DNA from: a virus
Direction: 5' to 3' (one strand)
DNA length: 20,628 nt
IMG/VR virus record: IMGVR_UViG_3300037070_004555
Span: 1-20,628 of that record
Below the pieces are notes generated by a model. That model ran no database searches. It had not been told where the DNA came from and saw only the letters and a list, made by a program, of their open reading frames with translations. Below are positions 1 through 7,700 of the stretch, piece by piece (position 1 is the first letter of the stretch; each line of letters starts with the position of its first letter). Made by a program: the position numbers and the translations under genes.

Positions 1-525
1 GACGAGACGCGGTTTCACCCGTTTCTGATTCCCGCCGCCACTGCCGATAGCAGTAAGACTTTCGACGGTGCTGATTTGCTGCCCAGCGGCTACGGCTTCC
101 TGAACTTGCGCTGTGGGTTCTACTCGATAACCAGTGTTACGGTGAACGACACGGCGCAAGTAGCGAATACGAACTATTGGGCGATGCGTGACCATCCCGA
201 CGATGTTCCGATAGGGCCGATCACTTGGCTCAAGTGGCCCAGTAGTGTCTATGCTTGCAATGCGCTGGTGATAACGGGACAGAAGGGCTACGGCCCGATT
301 CTACCCGACCGGGCATACTTGGCGATTCTGGACGCGGCGCTGCTGCAATGGCAATCGGGCACGGCGGGCGGTGCGGCGGGGGCATCTGGCATTACCGAAA
401 AGGCCACGCCATCAGCGCGCATTAAGTATGGTGCTGGTGCCGACTCTGCCCTCGGTATGCGCCTGAACGCCGCGCAAGGCCGTGTAGACAATGCCGTGAG
501 CTACTACCGATTGAAGGGGCTTTAA
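1..525 (+). CDS. Head-tail connector-like protein, 5' end missing
   Basis: The reading frame is open from the first base of the window, so the N-terminus lies upstream; an internal TTG at 76 is not a convincing start. At least 174 residues are visible, ending in TAA. The C-terminal part (roughly the last 80 residues) is rich in Ala and Gly and looks helical, ending in a segment with VDNAVSYYRLKGL. The probable role is the adaptor between portal and tail. This rests mainly on position: it sits directly before a small gene, a head-closure-like gene and a tail-terminator-like gene, as in many siphophages. No catalytic motif is visible. The stop shares one base with the next ATG (TAATG), which implies coupled translation. 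Another structural protein of the head-tail region is possible. Confidence 0.6.
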   Translation, partial: DETRFHPFLIPAATADSSKTFDGADLLPSGYGFLNLRCGFYSITSVTVNDTAQVANTNYWAMRDHPDDVPIGPITWLKWPSSVYACNALVITGQKGYGPILPDRAYLAILDAALLQWQSGTAGGAAGASGITEKATPSARIKYGAGADSALGMRLNAAQGRVDNAVSYYRLKGL

Positions 526-758
526 TGGACTCGCAGATTGCCAAAGCTGACTACTACTTTGACGATGCTGACCGTAACGGGTTGGCGCTGTCGGGGGAAC
601 ATTTGCTGGTGAGCAAGGGCGGCATCGTCTTTGAGCCGCTATTGACGATCTACGGCTTTGTGGACGGCGTGCCTGCGGGCGTGACGTTACCAGAACCAGA
701 GGGGCCGAAAGTGGAGCGCCGTCCACTTTTCCCAGAATTTGCGAGCCACGATGGGTAG
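525..758 (+). CDS. Small hypothetical protein in the head-tail joining region
   Basis: This gene encodes 77 residues and starts with ATG overlapping the previous stop by one base, so it is probably translated by coupling. The N-terminal half is acidic and aromatic (DYYFDDADRNG) and the C-terminal third is rich in Pro and Glu (LPEPEGPKVERRP). I do not recognise a family. Small proteins here in siphophage operons are often minor head-tail joining or assembly factors, but nothing in this sequence shows that role. The last eight bases overlap the preferred ATG of the next gene. Confidence 0.65.
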   Translation: MDSQIAKADYYFDDADRNGLALSGEHLLVSKGGIVFEPLLTIYGFVDGVPAGVTLPEPEGPKVERRPLFPEFASHDG

Positions 759-1275
759 CGTATTTTCCGCCGCTGAAATTGCCGCCTTGCAGGATGGCCC
801 GGCGCCCGGCAACGGTGACGACATTGCAGAAATCTGGCGCTTGCCCAATGCCAACGATAGTGGCGATAGTGATGTGTCCGACGAGACAAATCCGTTTGGC
901 GGGCCGTTGGCGTCAAGCGAAACGGATACGGTAATTGGCGACGTGCCGCGCACCAAAGTTGGGACGTATGCCGTGCGAATTGCCAGCGGTAGCGGAGTCC
1001 TGGGCACGGCGGGTATTGGAAGCGAGCGCATGGTCGGAGAGCGTGAGTTGCCAGCAGGACAGTTCTACCTGTTTTTCAATGCGGCGCAAGTCGAAAGCGG
1101 CAGTGACATCTTAGATTCCGACCAAGTTCATATTGTGGCCGGGGTCTACGATGGGGCTGCTGGGAATAAAGGTAAGACTGGCGTGGCCTATCGGTGGTTT
1201 CAGATCATGGATGCCGGGGGCCAAGTGACGGAGCAAGTGGAGCGCATGGTGCGCGCTGCTGAGATTCGAGGCTAA
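751..1275 (+). CDS. Head-closure (stopper)-like protein
   Basis: This gene encodes 174 residues from ATG 751. A TTG at 739 in the same frame would add four residues but has no ribosome binding site; ATG 751 overlaps the previous stop (ATGGGTAG), in keeping with neighbouring junctions. The N-terminal 50 residues are Asp/Gly/Asn-rich. The remainder looks beta-rich, with the pattern common in head-completion proteins: FYLFFNAAQ, a SDILDSDQVHIV segment (a buried strand after a conserved Asp), then a YRWF strand. Head-closure proteins bind the connector ring and stop DNA leaking before the tail attaches. The assignment rests on this weak pattern and on the position between connector-like and terminator-like genes. 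It could instead be a different minor joining protein. Confidence 0.55.
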   Translation: MGSVFSAAEIAALQDGPAPGNGDDIAEIWRLPNANDSGDSDVSDETNPFGGPLASSETDTVIGDVPRTKVGTYAVRIASGSGVLGTAGIGSERMVGERELPAGQFYLFFNAAQVESGSDILDSDQVHIVAGVYDGAAGNKGKTGVAYRWFQIMDAGGQVTEQVERMVRAAEIRG

Positions 1276-1277
1276 CG

Positions 1278-1763
1278 ATGGCAGGAATTGCGCCGCTTCA
1301 TCCGCTGACGATTGATGCCTTTTTCAAGCAGAAATTGGTAGCCAACGCCACGCTGATGACAAGTCATAAGGGCCGGTTCTACGCCAAGAGCAACGTGGGT
1401 GATGCGCGGCCAACGCCCTACATCTACTGGGTAGGCTACACCGACCGGGTGTATCAGCACGAAGCCGGGGCCAATCAAGAGTTCATTGGAGCCAAGCGGC
1501 TGACGTTTAGCGTGATGAGCGTGCGCGAGTTTGCCGGGGGCGTGGTTGATGAATCAGCCTTTGTGCCTGACCAGCAGCAGTTGTTTGCGACGCTTTGCGG
1601 CATTGGATGCACAGCGGTTTCGGTGTCAGGCAGCGTGATTGGCAGCATCACTGGGATACGCTGCTTGGACGACAACGTGAGCAATGACCTTCGAGTGGGC
1701 GATAGGCGCTTCTTTGAGAAGGGCATCCGCCTTGAGATTTACCAGGGCAACCCTGGCGTTTAG
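1278..1763 (+). CDS. Tail terminator / tail completion-like protein
   Basis: This gene encodes 161 residues from an ATG two bases after the previous stop, with GAGG at 1267-1270 as a modest ribosome binding site. The N-terminus has the helix common to terminator proteins (IDAFFKQKLVANA), followed by beta strands (PYIYWVGY; RLTFSVMSVREF) and a C-terminal strand (RFFEKGIRLEIYQG). Proteins of this size and place, just upstream of the tail tube gene, usually form the hexameric ring that ends tube growth and docks on the head. Neighbour order is the strongest evidence. A role as another neck component cannot be excluded. Confidence 0.55.
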   Translation: MAGIAPLHPLTIDAFFKQKLVANATLMTSHKGRFYAKSNVGDARPTPYIYWVGYTDRVYQHEAGANQEFIGAKRLTFSVMSVREFAGGVVDESAFVPDQQQLFATLCGIGCTAVSVSGSVIGSITGIRCLDDNVSNDLRVGDRRFFEKGIRLEIYQGNPGV

Positions 1764-1788
1764 TCAAATTGTTTGACAGGAGACTACG

Positions 1789-3228
1789 ATGCAACTTTCC
1801 GTTTCAAGCCAACGGCGGATTGGGCAAGTCAGGGAAGCCACGCCCGGCACTTTTGCGAGTGGGGGAAACCTCATTCTGCGCTCCGACCTGACCGGATATG
1901 CGCAGCCCGGCGACCGTCGCCAGACACACATTCCTGGTGGCATGAACCAGGCCAACGCCACCGGCTTGCTCGAAGTGATGAGCACGGCTGCCTATGACAT
2001 GGTGCCCTACTACGCGCTCATGCCAAGTGCCTTTGATGCGGCTTTTGGTATCGGAGCACCCTACTACAGCGCCGCATCCTCCACCATTGACAGTGTGGCA
2101 CACACCACGCGCACCTATCGCCTGCCGTTCGGTGGGCCGCGCCGCTCGGTGCCGACTGTGACCATGTTCGAGGGTTTGGTGGAAGATGCGCTACGCATGA
2201 CATTTGGTTTTTGCACGGAACTGGTGCTAATGAGTGATCGAACCGGCGAAGTGTCGGGCAGCCAAGCCTTCACTTTTGCGTCGCGCCTTGACCATACCAA
2301 CTTCCCTGGCGGCACCACTGCGACGCTAACAATAGCCTTCGCGGGCACTCCTGATGGTGGCACCTTTACGTTGACCGGAACCAATCCTGACGACGGTAGC
2401 ACTTGGATTACGGCAGCGATTCCCATTGCCTCCAGTGCTGGCACCGCCGCCGCTGTTGCCGCTGCTATCAACGCAGCGACCAACGTGCCCGCTGGCGCAT
2501 TTTCCGCTGCCGTTTCGCCGGGCGGCCCACTGCCAGCGGTTATTAATCTGACAACGGCGGGCGGCCCCTGGGACAAGCAGCCATTGGGCACGATTTCCGT
2601 TGCCACTAACTCGTTATCCGGGGGCACACCGCCCTACGATGCGACGATTGCGGGGACGGCGGGCATTGGTGCTGTGCTACTGCCATCGGCGCGCGGCATG
2701 ATGCTACCCGGCCATGTGACGCACTCCTACGGCGCCTATGCCGATCTCGACAATGCAAACAACCTTCTGGATGGCTCTGATTCTCCGGTGATTCAGCGTT
2801 CCGAGACGCGCTATCCAAACTTGGCGGTGCCTCGTATCTTTGAGGTTGGAGGACAGTCCTACACTGCGTTCACCGACCAAACGCCCTGGGGCGATATTCG
2901 CCACACCTACACCTTTGCCGACAGCAACAATGAGGTGTTTCAGGCGATCTTGGCCGATTCGCTGGAAGCGGGCTACACCAACACGTCGGGCATCTGCGAC
3001 ATCGCAACGCCGCGCTGGTGGCAGAAAACTTGGACGTGTGGCACGACCATCCTCAAGCAGCGCATCTTTGGCAACGCGGTGGCCCCGGTCGGGCGTGGCG
3101 ACACCAACGGGCTTTACACGCGCACCATTGAAATCGCACCGCACCAGAACTATGCTTCTGGCGACGCGGGCGGCTGCTCGGTTGAAGTGATTCTGCAATC
3201 GCCAACCGCCTTGATTCCAACGCCGTAG
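1789..3228 (+). CDS. Major tail tube protein with inserted domain
   Basis: This gene encodes 479 residues. ATG 1789 is preceded by AGGAG at 1778-1782 with a six-base gap, one of the best ribosome binding sites in the window. It lies between the terminator-like gene and the tail chaperone pair, the fixed place of the tail tube gene in siphophages. At 479 residues it is about twice the usual tube subunit length. Residues about 175-285 look like an insertion: Thr/Gly-rich strands (ATLTIAFAGTPDGGTFTLTG), an Ala-rich helix (AAAVAAAINAA) and a further strand pair. This pattern is also seen in sheath and tube proteins of other phages and probably decorates the tube surface. The flanking parts contain aromatic and Cys-bearing strands (WWQKTWTCGTTILKQRIF). 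Forming the DNA conduit from head to tip is inferred from order and abundance signals. Confidence 0.7.
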   Translation: MQLSVSSQRRIGQVREATPGTFASGGNLILRSDLTGYAQPGDRRQTHIPGGMNQANATGLLEVMSTAAYDMVPYYALMPSAFDAAFGIGAPYYSAASSTIDSVAHTTRTYRLPFGGPRRSVPTVTMFEGLVEDALRMTFGFCTELVLMSDRTGEVSGSQAFTFASRLDHTNFPGGTTATLTIAFAGTPDGGTFTLTGTNPDDGSTWITAAIPIASSAGTAAAVAAAINAATNVPAGAFSAAVSPGGPLPAVINLTTAGGPWDKQPLGTISVATNSLSGGTPPYDATIAGTAGIGAVLLPSARGMMLPGHVTHSYGAYADLDNANNLLDGSDSPVIQRSETRYPNLAVPRIFEVGGQSYTAFTDQTPWGDIRHTYTFADSNNEVFQAILADSLEAGYTNTSGICDIATPRWWQKTWTCGTTILKQRIFGNAVAPVGRGDTNGLYTRTIEIAPHQNYASGDAGGCSVEVILQSPTALIPTP

Positions 3229-3244
3229 CCCAATAAGGGCCGAT

Positions 3245-3276
3245 GCCGCGCCGGGTTTCCACGTTCCCGGCGCGGC
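3245..3276 (+). terminator. GC-rich hairpin after the tail tube gene
   Basis: Seventeen bases after the tube gene stop there is a perfect 11-bp inverted repeat, GCCGCGCCGGG and its complement, around a 10-base loop. No T-run follows, so it is not a textbook intrinsic terminator. It may protect the 3' end of the abundant tube mRNA, or reduce read-through into the chaperone genes. The next start is the GTG at 3307 with GGAG at 3296-3299. Confidence 0.5.
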
Positions 3277-3306
3277 GAATACCAAACGTGGGGATGGAGC
3301 AAAAAC

Positions 3307-4095
3307 GTGGATTTACTCAAACGACTGATGCCGGTGGTGACACTCGACGGCAAAGAGATGTCCCAGCAGGACATCGAAGACGACGTGGCCGGGCCGCAAC
3401 CTTTGGAATTTGCCTATGGCAAGGCCAAGAACCATCAGGTGCTCTACAACTTCGCGCAGGTAGACGCCAGCCTGATTGAGAGTCTTGACATCGAGCGCCA
3501 GAAATCACTCTTTGTCTCCGGTGCGGCCAAGCGCGGTGCTGCTGCCAAGACGATAGCCTTGCAGCGGCAACTGAACTGGCGCGACGAAGACGTGATGAAC
3601 GCCTTGCGCGAAGAGTTGGCGCAGGACATGGACGAGACGCAGATGCAAGCCGTCCTGAACCAGAACCGTGTCATTGAAGCCCTTGAAATCCAGGTGGTGC
3701 GTGCGGCGCTGGTCATGGATGGCGCCAGAGTCGTGTCAACTTTAGAGGGCGTGGATTTGGCAAATGAGGCGTTCTGGCGTTCAGCGCACCCGCTAAAGGC
3801 CATCATCGCTAAGGCGCTGTGGGCGAAATACCCTACTGGGCGGCAAGAGCCAGAGGCACCTATCCAAGCCCTGACTGGCAAGGATGGGAGCGACCAATCG
3901 AGCGAGGCCAGCCCGAATACGAACAAGCAAAAAAGGCCCTTGAATGGAACAGCGTCGACTACAGGATTGGATGCACCCTTGACGGCGACGAGGGGCATTT
4001 CCAGCATAGCGGAAGTCACTGGGCCTATTTCCCCGAATGGGCAGGCCGACTCCAACAAGTCGAAAAATACGGCCACGCTCCCGATTGGGGTGTAG
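3307..4095 (+). CDS. Tail assembly chaperone, upstream (G-like) frame
   Basis: The GTG start at 3307 follows GGAG (3296-3299) with a seven-base gap. The zero-frame product is 262 residues. Residues 1-190 look like a helical folded protein (for example LNWRDEDVMNALREELAQDMDE, which is shown here in two adjoining parts: LNWRDEDVMNAL and REELAQDMDE). After about residue 208 the sequence turns into Ser/Thr/Asn-rich text with poorer codon choice, while the -1 frame becomes protein-like. That is the signature of the lambda G/GT system, in which a short chaperone and a frameshifted long form bind the tape measure and recruit tube subunits. The gene lies between tube and tape measure genes, as expected. 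The true short form may end at 4095, or the tail beyond residue 209 may be made only by ribosomes that do not shift. Confidence 0.7.
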   Translation: MDLLKRLMPVVTLDGKEMSQQDIEDDVAGPQPLEFAYGKAKNHQVLYNFAQVDASLIESLDIERQKSLFVSGAAKRGAAAKTIALQRQLNWRDEDVMNALREELAQDMDETQMQAVLNQNRVIEALEIQVVRAALVMDGARVVSTLEGVDLANEAFWRSAHPLKAIIAKALWAKYPTGRQEPEAPIQALTGKDGSDQSSEASPNTNKQKRPLNGTASTTGLDAPLTATRGISSIAEVTGPISPNGQADSNKSKNTATLPIGV

Positions 4096-4193
4096 ATTTT
4101 GGCAAGGCGTTGTGGCAGTGGCGGGCGCAGTGTTTGGCTTCGGCGCATGGCCGGGTCAACAAGGCCGTCAACGAGCAAATGAAGAAGCGATGA
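3819..4193 (+). CDS. Tail assembly chaperone, -1 frame extension (T-like)
   Basis: This frame is open from 3813 (after TAA 3810-3812) to TGA 4191-4193. It lies one base back relative to the upstream chaperone frame and overlaps it by more than 270 bases. The first in-frame start, GTG 3819, has only a weak AAGG before it, so production as an extension of the upstream protein is more likely than independent initiation. From about 3930 the translation is rich in Trp, Tyr and charged residues (KALEWNSVDY; HWAYFPEWAG; DWGVDFGKALWQW) and its codon use matches neighbouring genes better than the other frame. Between 3840 and 3930 the upstream frame has the better codon use. The role by family is to link the chaperone to tail tube subunits during assembly. 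Confidence 0.65.
   Translation: MGEIPYWAARARGTYPSPDWQGWERPIERGQPEYEQAKKALEWNSVDYRIGCTLDGDEGHFQHSGSHWAYFPEWAGRLQQVEKYGHAPDWGVDFGKALWQWRAQCLASAHGRVNKAVNEQMKKR
3929..3935 (+). promoter_or_regulatory. Candidate -1 frameshift (slippery) site
   Basis: A run of six A followed by G lies where coding quality passes from the upstream frame to the -1 frame. In the zero frame the codons are CAA AAA AGG. A Lys tRNA on AAA (3931-3933) can re-pair fully one base back, after which AAG GCC CTT GAA is read. This is not the classical X XXY YYZ phase, because the A-site AGG would not re-pair well. P-site slippage at a slow AGG codon, or RNA polymerase slippage adding an A, would give the same fused protein of about 295 residues. 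Confidence 0.45.
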
Positions 4194-4194
4194 A

Positions 4195-4228
4195 GGCGTG
4201 GTGGCACCGGCTGCCACGCCGTTTCTTT
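4195..4228 (+). terminator. Probable terminator after the chaperone genes
   Basis: GGCGTG (4195-4200) and GCA (4204-4206) pair with TGC (4212-4214) and CACGCC (4215-4220), leaving a three-base bulge and a CCGGC loop. GTTTCTTT follows. This resembles an intrinsic terminator with an imperfect stem and short T-rich tail, starting right after the chaperone stop. The ribosome binding site of the next gene (AGGTGA, 4229-4234) follows immediately, so it would act as a partial stop or attenuator. Confidence 0.45.
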
Positions 4229-4237
4229 AGGTGAAAC

Positions 4238-4717
4238 ATGGCAGGTGTCTACAAGTCGGCCAATCGCAAGATGATGGCGCTCTTGGAAAAGGACTGCCAA
4301 GAGATTTGCACAGAAACGGCTAATGATTGGCGCGGATTGGCCGATGAAATGGTGCCTCAAATCGCCAATGCGCGTTTTGCGACGGACGCTCTCCGATTTT
4401 CAGCAACGGTCGCTACGGACAAGAAAAGTGACTACCCCAGAGCGATAGCAAAGGCACTCAGGGCACGGCAGGCCGCGATAGATGCCGGTGAACCCTGGGC
4501 AGCGCCGTTGGAAGTGCTGCCTGAAATCAAGCCGGTCAAGACGCCGGGTGTAGCGATGGCAATTCTGTATTACCCGGTCGGCCACGCGGTTGAAGTTCAC
4601 GAAGGCTTAGGGCAAGCGATTGGCGCCCGTCCGTTTTTGGTGCAGACGCGGCCCGGCAATATCTTCGCGGCAAGGATAGAAATGTTGGCAAAGAAGATGG
4701 AGAAAATCTCAGTTTAA
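4238..4717 (+). CDS. Minor tail protein, possibly HK97 gp10-like
   Basis: This gene encodes 159 residues from ATG 4238, with AGGTGA three bases before it; nearly the same leader (AGGTGAATCATG) recurs at 9933. The N-terminal half is helical and charged. The C-terminal part has the pattern of gp10/tail-completion proteins: a strand ending in HAVEVHEGLGQAIGARPFLV, then a helix (AARIEMLAKKMEKI). In that family the ...ARPF... segment is the best conserved part. Such proteins usually sit near the connector genes rather than between the chaperone and the tape measure, so the placement is unusual and the family call is tentative. It could be an unrelated tail assembly factor. Confidence 0.45.
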   Translation: MAGVYKSANRKMMALLEKDCQEICTETANDWRGLADEMVPQIANARFATDALRFSATVATDKKSDYPRAIAKALRARQAAIDAGEPWAAPLEVLPEIKPVKTPGVAMAILYYPVGHAVEVHEGLGQAIGARPFLVQTRPGNIFAARIEMLAKKMEKISV

Positions 4718-4734
4718 AGGAGGTGAGTTAAATC
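4716..4734 (+). promoter_or_regulatory. Strong ribosome binding site leading to an ATC start
   Basis: AAAGGAGGTGA (4716-4726) is an almost perfect anti-16S match and is the strongest in the window. No ATG, GTG or TTG in an open frame stands at the right distance: the GTG inside the site meets TAA after two codons. Five bases downstream is ATC (4732-4734), which opens the tape measure frame right after an in-frame TAA (4729-4731). Confidence 0.6.
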
Positions 4735-7700
4735 CCATACTCGGAACTCAGCAGCGAAGTCACGATTAACTACAATAAGTTCAAAACCAGCCTTGACAAG
4801 GTAGACAAGGCAATGACGGACTTCGCCAAAAAAGACTGGAAAATCCAACTCAACACGACGGCGTTGGACACGGCGATTTTCAAAGTAGCACAACTTGGAA
4901 AAGACCTTAAGGGCTTGGGCAACATTACCATCAAAGCCAATGTGCAGGGCGGTGGCGGATTAGGCAAGGTTAAAGATGACGCCGACGCCGCTGCCAAAGC
5001 CGCACAGAAATTTGAGGGAGCCATTCGTGGCCTTCAAGACCAGATGGCAAAGGCTGGTATTTATAACGAATGGAAAAAGATTTCCGCCGAAGAAAAACTC
5101 ACCGCCGATAATTTAGGCAACATCCGCAACCGTGTGCGTGAGGTTATCAGCGAAACTCGCGCTATGCAGGATAACTTATCCAATCGCGGGATAATGTCGC
5201 ACCAGCTAAAGTTTCAGCAGGATTGGAGTGCAGCCCTTAAAGAAAATGAGCAGCGTTTGCGCAAGTTGGCTGATACTGCGAAGCAGGCTGCGGGAACGAC
5301 GACTAAGGCACCGTCTTTGATTCGCGGCATCACGCCTGCTGACCTACGCTTGCAAAAAGACTGGAACGCGGCGCTGTTGGAAAACCAGCAACGTCTGCAA
5401 TCAATGGTGGCAATTCCACCGGTCAAAGTGCGCGGCATCACGTTAGCTGATTTAAGACTTCAAAAGGATTGGAACGCAGCGTTGGCCGAAAACGAGCGTC
5501 GCATGAAGGCGCTCGCTGGTGGCGCGGGCGGGCCTAAACTCATTCGTGGCGTTTCTGCTGCTGAACTCAAAATCCAAAAGGATTGGAGTGCCGCACTTGC
5601 CGAAGATCAAAAGCGCATGGCAGCAATGGCGCCGACGATTGATAAGGCAAACGCCTCAGCAAATCGCTTCAATGAAACCATGACCGGCGTGCTCAACACC
5701 CTCAAGCGTTACATCATTGGCTTTGTGGTCATCAAGGGCCTAATAGACCTCTTTGGTGCGGCCAAGCACGCTCTGATTGACTACAACGCCTTGCAGCAGC
5801 AGGTGTTAATCGGTTTTACCACCAACCTCAACAATAGTCGCAAGGCGGCAGAACAATTCTTTGGTGCCATCCAAACCTTTGTAGATATCAGCCCGTTTCG
5901 CCTGGAAGAGACGCTTAAATCCAGCCAATCATTGTTGGCTGTGCTGCGCGACATCCCCAGCGAAATCACGCGCATCAAAGTGGCAGAAGAGGCGCTTTAC
6001 GCCGTTGGGCAGCAGACTTCGGCGTTAGGCGGTGGCGCTCAGGAGTTTCAACAAATCTCCCGTGCCTTGCAGCAGATTTATTCCAAGCCGCATCTGAACC
6101 TTGAAGAAATCAACCGGCAGTTGATTGAAGTCGGCGTGCCCGCGTGGGACTTGCTCTCCAAAGCCTACAAGACCAACACGGCCCAAATCCAAGAGTGGAT
6201 TTCAAAGGGTATGATTCCCGGCAAGGAAGCGTTCAAGGCGCTGGTCAACCAGATGCAGCTTGCCAACTGGGGTGCGATGGAGCGTCAGGCGCAGACGTTT
6301 CGCGGCGCGCTTTCCACCATAGCCGACGTTTTGGAGCGCAAGGTAGCAAAGGCGTTTGAGCAAACCTTTTCCGACATCACCGACCATTTAGTGCAGTTCA
6401 GCAAGATTTTGCAGTCCAAAGAGTTTGAGCGGTGGGCATCGGACACGATGGGCAAGGTGCGATTCGCCTTTGCTGCCATCGGTAGTGCGATGAAGGAAAT
6501 TATGCGCTACTGGCCCGCCATCGTCGCGGGACTGGTCATTGCAACCGCGTCTAAAATCGTCGCCGGGCTGTCGGCCATCACGCTGGGCTTCAATGCTTGG
6601 GCGATGGGTGTGGTGGCGCTGGTTTTGGCCTATCAGAAGTTTTCGATAGTGCGCGACATCACCGATAGGGTCGTGGGTAGCACGCTTTACACCCTCAAGG
6701 CGTTATCTCAGGGCTTTGCTCTGACGGTGCAAAGCATAGCATCCTCACTCCAAAAGATACCGGACTTCGCGCTGGGGCCGGTTGGCATCGCTGCCAAAGC
6801 CGCATTGGGCGACCAATCGGGCTTGGCGGCGGGCGTAGCGCAGCAGTGGGATGTCACGATTGCAGCCTACAAGAGCGGCAAGGCCAAATTCGATGCCGCC
6901 ATATCTGCCGATAGCGTTAAGATTGGCGATGGCAAGTGGTTCGGCCTTGACTACAAAAAGGCGTTGGCTGAAATCAATAAGGCCATGCGCGAAAAGCCTC
7001 CTGTCTACGAACCGAAGTTGGGCGAGGGGGCAGACAAAACTGCTGCCAACGCCAAGAAAATCTACCTGCAACTCCTGGCGGCGCAAGAGAAGTTCTTTGA
7101 GCAGCAAAAGAAGAATTGGGAGTCCTTCGGCAGCGCGGTAGATAGCCTGATTGATAAAATCCGCAACTTTGGCGAGCGCAGCGAATTGGCGGCGTTGCGA
7201 GCCAAAGATTTCGGGCGCACCATCAAAGACAGCGCACTCACGGCGGCAGAGGGCCTTGCCAAGATCGTTGATAAAATGCGCGAAATCACAGGCGGGCGTG
7301 ACGCCGTGATTCAAGTGTTCCAGCGGATGCAGGAAAAGGCGCTCGAAATGGGCGCCTCGCCGGAACGCTTTGCCCAGTTGCAAGCCATCGTGCGCCGGGT
7401 GCAGTCAATGGTTGACCCGCGCCAGACGCTTGAAGGCATGGCGAAGAACGCCGAAGGCTTGAACGCGCAGATTCGCCACGAAATTGATTTGAACGTCAAG
7501 ACGCTCAACATCGAAATCGCCAATATCGGCACCATGCGCACCAACGCGCAGCAGGCCCAGCCTGCTGCGCTGTCCTCGCGTGCTGGTTCGCCTATGCAGC
7601 GCCAGACCCAATGGGAACGCGAACATACGCCAGGTTGGGTTTCGCCCTACACCATTCCAACACCATCGCCATTTTCAAAATCCGACAAGTCTTGGGCGCA

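Noticed and set aside
739-750. TTG at 739 as start of the head-closure-like gene
   Set aside because: There is no ribosome binding site before it; ATG 751 gives an overlap in line with the neighbouring gene junctions.
3444-4217. 257-residue minus-strand reading frame opposite the chaperone genes
   Set aside because: It lies fully opposite two well-supported frames, has low-quality Ser/Arg-rich text and no ribosome binding site.
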